A stretch of 64,000 nucleotides of DNA from Micromussa lordhowensis (Eukaryota > Cnidaria > Anthozoa > Scleractinia > Lobophylliidae): NCBI GenBank assembly GCA_964020085.1, contig OZ026608.1, positions 18,757,479 to 18,821,478 on the forward strand, written 5' to 3'. Below, piece by piece: positions 23,177 through 35,000 of the stretch; the first letter of the stretch is position 1; every line of letters starts with the position of its first letter. The notes beneath the pieces were generated by a model, which worked only from the letters and a program-made list of their open reading frames with translations, was not told where the DNA came from and did not search any database. Made by a program: the position numbers and the translations under genes.

Positions 23177-24620
23177 AGCTTGTGCCTTAGAGGCCGACTG
23201 CTTCATGCTTTACTCTAGATTTTTTTGTTGTTTCTGTTACTCACACTGACAGTGCTTCCGCTCATCATCAGCCACCAAAGTGCATGGGATGGGTGGGTGA
23301 GGGGTAGAGTATGATCTAGGGTGGAGGCACAGTAGAAAAGCTGATTAGATGGGGGGGGAGAGGTGGTGAAAATGCCATCTTTAGGGGTATCCTGAAGCAG
23401 GGGGCAGAGTGAGGGATGGATTTTTTGAGGGGAGGGGTAAGTAGCTTAATGGCTGAGGCTATTGGACCTAACATTTTAACATAAGAACAAATATTGGAGC
23501 TGTGGTTTATACTTTTTGGCAACAGAAACACTAAATTCCCTGAATCCTGAGTTTAGTTTATTGAGCTATGACAGCTTTGCTAAATTATGTGAACTTTGAG
23601 TCACAACAATTCCAAAATGGTCAACTAATATAATGCTTGGCAGTCTGCAGGTGTTGAAATTCTTCAAATAATTGAAGGAAAAGGTGTTTGCATAAATTTC
23701 TTGAGTTTGTTAGCCTGCTATCTGTTATAAATATTACAACCATCTATATTGCAGGTTAAAAGTATGAGCCACTTCAGTATCAAGCCTCTATCTGTTGCAG
23801 ACACAAAATAATAAAACAACTTGATTCTTAAACTATTAAATGAAATTAATTAAGTTTTAAGTTTTGTATTGAAATCATCTGGGGACAATGATTTATGTAC
23901 CAAGCTTGGGTTTGAACAGGTTTAATGCATGCCTGCATTATTATGATAATTCATACACAGAGGACATATGCCACACCTGTGCTAGTAAGGCTAATAATAG
24001 CTCTGACTTTGCACCAAAGGTATGCAAGGATTGCAATAAAAAATGCTTTGAATTCCAGACTCTCTTATTTCAGAAAAGCATACCCGCCTAACTTCCTGTT
24101 TCATGGTGCACGTGGGTGTTAGAAACTGCAACAAATCATTTTCTTTCGCTTTCCCAAAAGAAAATCTGCTGGGAAAACCCCCATACATCGAGGGGGTTTC
24201 GGTTTCTTGCTTCAATCTAGACTCCAAGAATCAAACACAAATGCAGCTTTTTGTCTGTTTAAAATGCATTTTATATTATAACTTTTTCAAATTGCTTCTT
24301 AACTATGTTTCACACACATGCAACTTGAGTTTTATGATAACTGTGATTTCCTGTCTGACAACATTTAACATGATCTTAGTTAGCCTGATAAAACTACTTT
24401 TTAACTCAAGATCTCATCTTGTAAATATTCTCTATTCCTAGTTGGAAGATTGTCAATATTATATTAGTGAATGTTTAACAGATAAACATAAGTTAGAGTT
24501 CGGATCTCATCTCTGTGACTATAACTTTGATAGGCCGAAAGTTATGTGGTATAATTTTTCCTTTCTGTATTCTGTAGAGCACTAACATCTGAATCTCTCA
24601 TTCAATTTAAATCCTGAATG
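23177..24620. other. Intergenic, nothing recognised
   Basis: Spacer between the LINE tail and the jun 3' region. G-rich stretches occur at 23280-23440. Open frames up to 112 residues (24103-24441) are low-complexity hydrophobic translations without family resemblance. Confidence 0.5.
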
Positions 24621-24623
24621 TAT

Positions 24624-24632
24624 AATAAATAA
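24624..24632 (-). promoter_or_regulatory. AU-rich element candidate in the jun 3' UTR
   Basis: On the minus strand this reads TTATTTATT, the nonamer of class II AU-rich mRNA decay elements, about 500 bases past the jun stop codon. Vertebrate JUN mRNA is short-lived through AREs. The length of the coral 3' UTR is not visible from sequence, so placement in the mRNA is inferred. Confidence 0.3.
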
Positions 24633-25132
24633 ATTGTGATCGACTTATAGGGCTTCAATAAACTTAAGGCCTTTGATATGCTTTGTATTAACGTATGAAA
24701 AATTGATAGGAACACAGTCGAACACTTGTAAAACGTAACATTCGTTAGTCTGATATTTTTTAAAAACTTCTTAAAGTTCAAACTTCGCCTGACATACTTA
24801 GTCTAGACATGAACAATATAATATACCAAATAACTAATTCTTAACTAATCCTTACACTGTCGTGTCAGTACAGTAGTCATAGGAGTTTACTACTTTACCT
24901 AGATCGAAAATCCAGCTTTCGAAACTACAGCAATAACCTTAACATGTAGTCAGTCTTATGCGAGCTAACACGTGCTTTCGAAGTTCCGTTTGTAGAACGC
25001 CTCATCATAATCACTGGCTACCAACTTTAGAATGTTCTCTACTGTCACGATCAAACTTTCGCCTCAGTTAACAGGACGATACAAGCTATTTTCGTTGAAA
25101 GCCACTCACCCTCTCGCTTTATAGTTTATACC

Positions 25133-26125
25133 TTACGCCGAGGTAGAAACGGTTACTCCTTTTGGCTGACTCAAAAGCATGATCTCACAACCACCTTGCA
25201 CATGATCCATAACCTGTAGCTTCAACTGACAAACTTGTTTTCTAAGTTCGTACACTTCCGAACTGAGCTTCGAGTTGATGTTTTTAAGTTTGTCTACTTT
25301 TTCCTCCAGATCTGCTTCCTTTTCAAGTTTTCTCTTTCGGCATTTCGACGCCGCGACGCGATTTCTTTGCTTCTTTCGCTCGGTCTTGACCGTTTCCTGT
25401 AGCGCCAAATCGATTGGTGGTAGAGGCGGCGTTCCGGGTACAACTTGGGACTCGTTCTCCAGTTTAACGTTATCTAGCCGCGGTTGGTGAGGTGGAATCT
25501 GAACGTTTAATGGCTGACCGTAGCTTGTGCTTGGAATCGGGCCTGCTGCGGGTCTTTGAAAGTCAGGGAAAATTTGCGTCGCGCCGGAAAACGACGACAA
25601 CGGAAGTGCTTGTGTCGAAATCGTGGACGTGCCTGTTGATAGCAAAGGTGTTGTACTAGCGACTGTACTCGTCGTGCTATTAATTCCATTTGCTGCTGCT
25701 GCTGCCGCTGCTGTAGCAAACGAGAGATTCAGAGCACCTTGTACAAGCGCGTTCGAATTCAGCGCATTAAGAGCAGCATTCTGACCGCTTGGTTCTTGTT
25801 GGTCATGTAGTTTTTGAAGGGCTTCCATAAACCCTCGTGCGTACATTTCTTGTTGTTCTGTAACTGCTTGTGTTCCCTTGAAAAGCTGTGTCGGTGTTGG
25901 TGTCGTCAAAATTCCTCCATAGCCCATGATAAGCTTCTCCAGCTCAGGCGATCCTAAAGTTAACAAATTTAAATCTGGCGATGTCAACAGAGCGCCGTCC
26001 AGCGAAGTTTGTCGTCGCGTGTTCGCCGACGAAAAATCAAGCTTTAGGTTGCCTTTATTGTATGTGGCACTTTGAGAACTCGATGTTGCGGGCATAATTT
26101 CTTCGTCATACAATGATGCTTCCAT
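25133..26125 (-). CDS. jun: c-Jun, AP-1 bZIP transcription factor
   Basis: Intronless 330-residue protein, like vertebrate JUN (331 in human). N-terminal NLKLDF resembles the delta region; LLTSPDLNLLTLGSPELEKL (S49-P, S59-P) and TTPTPTQ (T75-P, T77-P) correspond to the human JNK sites S63/S73 and T91/T93 and are strongly conserved. The middle is Ala/Ser/Thr-rich. Residues 247-306 form the bZIP: basic region with RNRVAASKCRKRK, including the redox-sensitive Cys (C262), then a leucine zipper. It should dimerise with Fos/ATF partners and bind TGA(C/G)TCA or CRE sites downstream of JNK. Stop codon is at the low-coordinate end; the start is the only ATG preceding the conserved N-terminus. Confidence 0.97.
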   Translation of the reverse strand: MEASLYDEEIMPATSSSQSATYNKGNLKLDFSSANTRRQTSLDGALLTSPDLNLLTLGSPELEKLIMGYGGILTTPTPTQLFKGTQAVTEQQEMYARGFMEALQKLHDQQEPSGQNAALNALNSNALVQGALNLSFATAAAAAAANGINSTTSTVASTTPLLSTGTSTISTQALPLSSFSGATQIFPDFQRPAAGPIPSTSYGQPLNVQIPPHQPRLDNVKLENESQVVPGTPPLPPIDLALQETVKTERKKQRNRVAASKCRKRKLEKEADLEEKVDKLKNINSKLSSEVYELRKQVCQLKLQVMDHVQGGCEIMLLSQPKGVTVSTSA

Positions 26126-26206
26126 TCACGAAGCAGGTCTTGGTAAAGCTAATACGAAAATCAGCTGACTCAGAGTTCAAGGATTGCTTAGAGCTCTTTG
26201 CATGCA

Positions 26207-26391
26207 ACGCACTTTTATTTCCGTAGAAAACCATTCTATATACCAAGTGTGTCATTTTCTATTTCAGTCCAGCTATGTCATCACAAATTTGATTGGTTTA
26301 AAATCTGAACTTTGTTCTTCGGCCTATTGTAATTGGTCAATTTTTTATTGCTTGACTTGCACGTGATATACATCACAATAGTATGACGTAA
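26207..26391 (-). promoter_or_regulatory. Predicted jun core and proximal promoter
   Basis: Reading the minus strand, a TATA-like GTATATAG lies at 26236-26242, about 110 bp before the ATG, which would place initiation near 26207. Further upstream are TGATGACA (26276-26283), a CCAAT box (26292-26296), another CCAAT (26332-26336), an E-box CACGTG (26360-26365) and TTACGTCA (26384-26391). TGATGACA and TTACGTCA each differ by one base from the human jun1 and jun2 AP-1/ATF sites and sit at similar distances. Confidence 0.55.
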
Positions 26392-26399
26392 ATCGGAAA

Positions 26400-29001
26400 A
26401 CATGCAGAAAACAAAAGGTACATTTCCTAGGTTACTGAAAGGAGCGCGAATTTTCGATTTATAACTTCACGAAACTTATAGAATATTCCTTTTTGAAGCG
26501 AAACACGTATGGTCAATGTTTGATTTTCTGAGAGATCAAACCCAAAACAAATTTAGGCAAATGTAATTATTTGGCAAAAAAATATAGTAACGAAAGCGAT
26601 GCTAAAAATGGCAGAAAGTCGTTCTTGAAAATACGTCCTCTGTAATTCCTAGAACATCCGGCACAAATTTTGTATTTATATGAAAGTGTGCAGTAAATGT
26701 TTTATGACTTACTTTTCCGAAAGAAAACGTCGGTTTTCGATGAAAAGTACGATTAAAATATTACGACAAGGGCTGTGCCGGTCGCGCCCTGCCGCCCACT
26801 TTGTTTGAGCTCTTTTCAGTATTGAAGATATTTATTTTTCGGAGAAAGTGCAAGGTAATCTATTGTTCCCTTATTGATTGTTTCTTATCGATTTTCCGCT
26901 AATCGCGCCGCTAGCGTGACGAGCCGCCATCATTGAGCGCGTGCCTCAAACCGCAACTGGTTCGAATTTCATATTTTTACCGGAACTAGGATTTTGTAAT
27001 CCTCACGTTCGCTATTTGAGTCTATTTCGCATCAGCTACAATTTCGCAGTTGGTAAAATAATTGCAGCCACTTATTTTCACCAGCACTATTTTGGTAATT
27101 CAGCTGAATAATCATTCAAATGATTCCAAAGTCACGTATTTGCTTCATTCACATGTACGTTTCATTTAGGTCTGGTGTACCGAACGTCTAGACCGACATT
27201 TCGAAATCCCTACCTACGTAGACCCGTTTTGTTTCTTTCTTTACCATTTTTTAAACTAGTTTATCTTGTTTGTACTATTTTTATTGCAAAGGACTTTAAA
27301 CGCTCCTCGCAGAAAAGCCCAATGTTATGATCGGCTATCTGTAAACGTGCTTCGAATTATAAATTTTGGGTGTTTTCTCGTACGAAACAGGTGTTATTTC
27401 TACATGTCAAACTCAGATTACCATAAATGGCCATAAAAAAATATCTCAACCTTTTATTACAGCCGGTCACGATGTATTTAAATCTTCCAAGATGATCCTA
27501 TTTTGTCCGGAAAGTAAAGCTGATTTGTTTACCGAAAATTTACTTCGCGTTAAATTAGCTTAAACAAGGGAAGTAAATTACCTTTGCGAAGAAAATTCAA
27601 TCCATTGTATGTTTTTGAGGGTTTGCAAACGTGCTGATATGAAATGGAATATTCATAACATAAGATTTATATTTTGAGACCATTTTTGGTAGTATTTTGT
27701 TGGGTTTGCTATATTACGGATTATTATGATTTAATATATCGGAAAGATTTTATGCAAAAAGATAAAGCCGGAATATATGAGTACAACCTTAACAGAAAAA
27801 TTCCGAAAATTGAAAGAAAAGAGTGGCCGAAAGACGGCGTTTATTTGGGAGTGTCAGAGTTTGACATGATCATGAGAAGTTTGAAAAATATTTTGTAGGA
27901 CTGTTTTCTTAAATTAATAATATTAAGCGTTCTTTTTCTGGTTAGTCAAGATTAGTGCTTGCTTTGAATAGTGTTACATCAATCGCCAAGTTGATTTCAA
28001 TATCAGAAAAATAGTTTTTGAGAGTCTTAAATAATTTCTGAGTACATTGTTGTCAGTTGCTGTTGTTTTAAAATCGGTTCCTTGCAGTAGAATGGGTTTT
28101 CCCTGAACTAGCAGGTGCGATGACTTCCTCTCTGATGCCGCGATGAAAGCCACCAATAGAAAACGAAAAGGATCATGTAAACTTATTTGCAATCGGAAGC
28201 ACGCCTCTGAAATAAACACGGAATTAGTGTTCAAACATATATCGGGTGCGGTCTTTTGTACAAACAGGAAACGCGACCAGAAGCCAGACAAAGGAAGCTT
28301 TCCCTGAAAGAAACTGAAAGGCCTTCTGAGACAAGATACCTTGTGAGTAGAGTCTCCCTCGATCTTCGTAGAGAAACTATTTGTTTGCACCAGGAAGATC
28401 GAAAAAAACTCTACTCGCAGGGTGAAGACAACCTGACCAGACACTCCCAGCGGACTAGGATAAAAAAATATTTTTAATTTCACTTCATGGGATTGAACCC
28501 TTCCAGTCGCTTAATCCGGAAAAAAAAAGCAACAAACTTAGAGTGAAACAGTTCAGATTCACACTACAAGGAGGCCCTTACAAAATATGTAAACACTAAC
28601 TACAAATAGACCGGAAGTGCGATATTCAGGGGAACCAAAAACGCGTAGGCACTGGAAACAAATATGCTTCGCGGGTCACACAACACTTAGAGTAACACAA
28701 GTCAGTCTGTGTGAAATTTGTTTGGAAGTTCGCCCAAATGCAAACGATTATTTGCGTTCATCGAGTTTTATAGTAAAGCCAAAGAGTAGACAGATGGTGT
28801 GGCAAAATAATGACCGTATTTACTGATAAGACAAGACGTTTTCGAGCGCTTTCATGATAGCAACGATAGCAACGTGACAATGGCTTCTGGCGGGAAAACA
28901 GATCGGCCGACGGACCGGCCGCGTCCGTCTGTGCAATCTTCGTGGGCTTGTACAAAATGCGACAGTAAGCTTCTCCTCTCCTCTTTCAAAGTCGTCAAAG
29001 A
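26400..29001. other. Intergenic between jun and MSH5
   Basis: No supported gene. A local CpG-rich patch occurs at 26770-26960 (GCCGGTCGCGCCCTGCCGCC and nearby), possibly an enhancer or alternative promoter of jun. An open frame at 27674-27898 ends MIMRSLKNIL and has protein-like composition but no recognised family. Around 28330-28420 an inverted pair GAGTAGAGT / ACTCTACTC encloses GATCTTC. Confidence 0.5.
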
Positions 29002-32000
29002 ATGAGTACTTTTCAACATGCGTCGACTTCGACATTTTCAGAAGAACTTTCTACGCCGACTGGTGGTGCAAACGCATTTCCTAAAAGTTCTGGCTGGACT
29101 TCTTCAACGGCCGACAACCAACGTAGCGCGAAACGGCAGAACTCAACGGACCATCCGGGAGCTGCTTTCAAACACCACAAGACTCCTTCAACGAGTGTGG
29201 TAACAAACAATGGACACGTTTATTCTAGCGAACGGCGTTCTTTGGGGACGGAATGTGACACAGACAGAGGGGAAGGCATGAACGAAAACGATATTGTGCA
29301 TCAAAGAAACCTTGCGGCGCTTCAAGATGGTAGTCCATCAGAATCCGAAGTGAAGGTGGCTAAGGATGTTTTCTGTGAAGATTTATTTCACATGGGGTAT
29401 TGAGCTTTTAGTTTAAAGACATCAAACCTCAGAAATTTGGGGGGGGGGGGGTGCGTGTCTAGGCTGGTTCCTGTTTTTTTGAGTTGGGGTGGAGACGGAC
29501 TGGGGCTGCGGATTTTCAATTTGCTGATTAAGTTTTTTGGGGTTAAATTTTCTCTAGTATTTTCAGTTGTGTATCATCATGCAAAGGAAGTTGTGTGCGA
29601 TAGCCCAGGGCTAGTAGATTTTGCAGTCAAGCGGGTGGATTCTGGGCTTTATTTGCCTGATGGGCAAGTGAAGTTTCCTGCGAAAACCTTTTAGGAAATT
29701 TAAATCACAGATTTATTGTAAGAGAGGAGTCCAGTCTACTAGCGTGGACTCCTTTCCTGAACAGTGGCTGGTAATCTAACCTATTCAGTTTTATAGATGA
29801 TTTCCAGTCCATACTGCACACTCTTTGCATCCTAATGTTTCTAAACATAAGTTCCCACTTGATGCAATGCGAATTGATGTTATTCGTTACAAACCACATA
29901 CCTTATGTTTGAGGCCTTTCAAATTCTTTTCCAACAGCTTCATTGATTTTTACAGCTGTGAAGTTGTTTCATCAAGTGATATGAGAAAGAACGAAGCAGA
30001 AAGCTTTGACCGCTTTGCATCCATAATGTTGCTTTGAAACTTTGAATTTCCTTCATGTAAGTAGTTTTGAAATGTTTACATTTTGTGGTGACCTACATAT
30101 AACAAAACAAAAAGCACAAACAAACTCTTGAGAGTGCACAGTACGGACTGGAAATCAGCTCTAAGTGCTATCTTTTAGGGATCAAATAAAGCTTGAGTCA
30201 CACCCAGTTTGGTCTCCTTGGGGGGGTTTAATCAACATTTTTCAATGAGTATCCGCAACCTTTTCATTTGAGAGCGCTCCTGGGGGTATAAGGTACAGTC
30301 AGGTATAAGCTTCAAGATATGCTGGAGTCAAGCTTATTGTACAAGTGTAACTTAAGAGCACCTTTAGAGGTGTCATGTAAGTAGTTTTGAAATGTTTACA
30401 TTTTGTGATGACCTACATATAACAAAACAAAAAGCGCAAACAAACTCTTGAGAGTGCACAGTACGGACTGGAAATCAGCTCTAAGTGCTATCTTTTAGGG
30501 ATCAAATAAAGCTTGAGTCACACCCAGTTTGGTCTCCTTGGGGGGGTTTAATCAACATTTTTCAATGAGTATCCGCAACCTTTTCATTTGAGAGCGCTCC
30601 TGGGGGTATAAGGTACAGTCAGGTATAAGCTTCAAGATATGCTGGAGTCAAGCTTATTGTACAAGTATAACTTAAGAGCACCTTTAGAGGTGTCACACAT
30701 CCAAGCAATGTAGCGCATCTGGTTTAAACTGTAGATACCGTAAGCCCCATATCACATTTAAGCTTATGGAGCTGGCTATCACATTATACCAAGAACTTTG
30801 AAATAAAAAGGAATTGTTGAATTTTTCACAACATTAAAATGTGAACGTCCACATCATCTTTAATTGGGTCCCTTTTAAAAAGGATAGTTGTTTGTTTGGC
30901 CTAAAATTTGGACAGTAGTATACAAACAACAAAATAGTTTTCTGCAAACTTTTAACTTCCAATTATTTTTTCTCCAACAGCGAGTTTTCTATGATCACCA
31001 TATTTTATGAAAATGTTTTTTAACGTTTCACTGAAATTGAATATGGCGAATCACAGACATGGTTTTTGAGTGCTTTGGGTCCAGAAATTGAGGGGAAAAT
31101 GAAATAAGCGAGAAACAAAATTCTCTTTGACTGGTAGTTTTCAAAAGGTGATTTAGATGCTCGCATTTAGAGGTCATTCATTTTGTTTCAAAATTATTGG
31201 TATAGTTTGATAGCCAGCTCAATAAGCTTTTTAAATTTGATATGGTGGGTTTAAGTCTCTACAGTTTAAACCAGACGCGCTACAACGCTTGGATGCTGGA
31301 CACCTCTAAAGGTAACAGAATATGTCTAAGCTGAATCCTGTATTGGTTTTGGCCCTTGCTGTGCTTGCTTATGTTCATCTGCATTTGATGTTTTATTTTG
31401 CAGAGAGTTTTGTCAGTGGTTTGGAGTAAAGGAAAATTGGGTTCTGCTTACTATGACACAGAGACTTCACAACTCTATCTCCAAATGGATGTAGTAGAGA
31501 CAAAAGATTTTCAGTTTCTTAAGAGAGGTATGTAGTGGTGTCAGCTCCGGTGGCGGAGAGATCTGTGAAACTAAATAACTGAAGTGACTCACAGGTTCAA
31601 CAAGGCTCAGGTTTATTGAGTAAAACTCTTACAACGATCATTTTAGTAGGACGTGTTGGTGAATGCTCTGGAAGGTTCTGAGTTAGTACAGCAATAACTG
31701 GTGGTTCCCGTCGAATTTCTGTGAGCCTTATGAAATTTTATAAGCTAGTGCGATATTTAAGCTAGAGTAACTGAAACGTGATAGGTAGTGGAAAACTTAT
31801 GTGACATTTAAATGCGGTAAAAGAAAGGAAATTGCTAAATACCACAAGTCTGCATACGAGCCAAGTGGCCTATCAGGCTGAAGCTTATCCCAGTTTTTGT
31901 AGCGTGAACTGACTAGGAACTATTTCTACTCTCCCTGGATGGGATGCTAGTCCATCACAGGGTTACCCCAGCAATATATTTGCCGGTACTCATTTATACA

Positions 32001-35000
32001 CCCAAGTATAGTAATGATCAGTTTAACGTTACTTTTCACTTTGTTTTATATTTTACAACTACAAAATTTTTTTTTTATTTTGCGACAGAAAGCTAGCCCA
32101 AAGAATGTTTTCATTTGCCCTTAACTTGTTTTATATTGTTTTTTTTTTTTTTTTTTTTTTTTTAGTAAAAGAGCAAGTACAGGCTGATATTATCATTACC
32201 AGTGCGGTACAGGATGAGAGGTTGCTCAAGATTTTACAGGGGCAAGGTGCCTTTAATGCATTTAGATTTATTTCCTTTCAAGTCTTTCATTCTTGGTGTA
32301 GAGTGCACTGTTGGGATGGTTTAGGTGGCTGCTGTCTGCTAAGGTGCTAACGCCATAAGGTGTAAACTTTAATGTTTAATGTTTTCAATTAATTAATTAG
32401 CCTTGCAGTAAGAGGGTGGGGTGGAAAAGGTCTAACGCTTATCCTACTTTCTTGATAATGTTGCAAATCTATATGTACATGTATGTTACTTTCCGAAAAT
32501 CTCTTGCTATCCTTGTGGTACTGTTCTTTAAAAAACAAAAACAATTAGCTCAGAATGCACGCACAGATTAGTTACATGTGGCATCAGTGTTGACTATACG
32601 TTAGGTGAAAGAGATAGTTCATACGGGATTACAACCAAATGTTGGGTGCTTTTCCTTGTGGTAGAACATAACATGTAGGATGGATGCGTTCTAGCGTTGT
32701 TAAAGTAATAAACTTAGTTCTCGAGTTCAGATGCACATGGTTTTTTATATGGCATAATGTACCATATACTCGATTTTACTGGTCAGGGGTAGCAGTTACA
32801 TGTACATGTACATCTCGGGTAACATCAATTCTCCCTTTTCAGTGTAAATAGTGCTACTGTGACTGAGTTCTTTTGGAGTCACCCCTAGCTCAGTGAAGGA
32901 AATGTTGTCTGCTGTTTTCAAACCGTCGTGCTTTAGCTAAGAGAAAAACGTATTGCTTCTCATTAGTAGTTTGTTTATTTCCTCCTCTACATGAAAGATA
33001 GCAAAACATTATGTCTTGTTAAGTCTCTACCATTGATATTCTGCAAGGGCTTAAAAGGCCTAGCTGACTACCAAGGGAGTGAATAGTAGGTGCGAGGACC
33101 TGTGTGACAATATACTATGTGCCAGAGCTGTTAATTACATGTACTCTCTGCACTATCTGAGATTGTCTCACTAGTTATTAATTGATGTAAGTTAGATATT
33201 AGCAAAATGTTTTGATTTTGTGTGTACAGTGAAGCAGTCGAATCCTATGGACAATGTGCAAATTACCTCTTTACAATAATTATTCTGACTCTTTTTTTTT
33301 CTTGTCAACTTGTGTTGATGTTGCTATTGAGTACTCTGACTATGCTTTCTTGTAATTGATCTCAGTTGTTTGTCTTAGGTGTGTTAATAAATTAATTGGT
33401 GAAGACGCACTTCCTTTACCCGCATTTCAGATTTTTTCTATTTCTAATTGATTTGTAGAGGGTGAAAACAATGATGAACTTATTTGCGAGACAACAGAGG
33501 TTGAAATCCTTCCTAGCATAGATTTTTGTAAGTTTATATAATTATGTTTTCTTATGGTGCAATTTTCTTGAATAACTTGCATGATAACCCTGTGCCTATG
33601 GCCCCATGAAAGAACATAGGGCATCCACAAACTCCTGCATCACAAACCACAAACTCCTCCAGACTCCTTCACAGTCATTCAAAGTTCCAAACTTGGTAAT
33701 GTTCCTAGATGAAAAAAGAGAGGTTTGCGGCACTTCCATAGTGAGAATCTGTCTATGTGACCCCTAGAGTTATGTCGGCTGGAGGGGTGTACTATTGGTG
33801 GGCCATCCATGCTAAACAGGTTTAAGGGTTAGGAAAAAGACTACAAGTGACCTGGTCCTCCCAAGTTTGTAGTTGAGCAAAGGCTAATTACCTAGTTTGC
33901 TTGCAAAAGCTCCACAATTATTATAGAAACATCGACAGAACATGCAACTTGATCTCTCTGAAGAATGGCTCAAACTAGGTCTGGTACTTACAAGTCAAGC
34001 ATAATTATTAACTTAAAGGTTAAGTTGTGATCTCACCAAGTTAACACAATGCCTGTACTACTACTACTAGCAAAGTGAAGCACAAGCTAAGTTGATGTGA
34101 ACAATTGCTAAATAAATGCATGGTCAGAACAATCTGTTACTGATCAACATCTTCTTTGTATATAACATATATTTCTTTTGCTATATAGCTTATGAAGTGT
34201 GCAAGAGAAGGATCATTGCCTTGAATGCATGCCTTCCAGGAATCCCACAGCACTTCACAGATAATGAAAGGGACATACATATGAGCTCACTTGTACCACT
34301 TGACAGCATCAGCATGGTACAAATCCACTTAAATGTTATTCCTTGTGCTGTTATAGCAAGACTACAGTTTGAAACACATTCAGTACACTTCTCTTCCACA
34401 CCCCACCTCACCCTACTCTACTTTACCATACTCTGCCCTACCCTACTCTGGTACGGTAGTTTACCCTATTCTACCCTACCCTGCTCTACCACACCCTACT
34501 CTACCATACTCTAAAATACCCTACCCTACTCTACCCAGCCTACTTTACCCAATCCTGTCATATCCTACCCTACTCTACTCTACCCTACCCTATTGTCTTA
34601 CCCTACCCTACTCTGCCCTACCCTATTCTGTCCTACCCTACCCACCCTACCCTATTGTAACCTGCCACACCCTACCCTCCCCTACCCTATTTTGCATGTG
34701 CTTTACTCGTCGCAGGGTTTTCATTTTCAGTTTAATACTAATATATAGATTTAGCTAAGCCTAAAAGCAGAGCTCCTGGGCCAGGTTGCTTGAAGCCCGA
34801 ATAAGCTAAACCAGGATAAGTGAGAATTTTGATTTGAGTTTTTTTAGCTTTGGAGTGAGCTTTTCCAGGGATCGCATTAACGCAGAAATTGTGCATTTTT
34901 ACGCAAAAAAATGCCCAAACATGCAGCATCAAAATTTTAATGCGTCCCAGGACGCAAGATGTTGACTTGAAGAACTCACTCCAGGGTCGCCAAGATTTTG

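Noticed and set aside
27674..27898. 74-residue frame ending MIMRSLKNIL
   Set aside because: Composition looks protein-like but there is no family match, upstream exon or flanking acceptor I can defend.
27974..28483. 169-residue minus-strand open frame
   Set aside because: Phe/Leu/Ser-rich translation with no recognisable motif, no supporting splice or promoter context, and antisense frames are equally open.
34116..34758. Two Pro/Tyr/Ser/Leu-rich frames
   Set aside because: Produced by the CCCTA tandem array after MSH5 exon 5.
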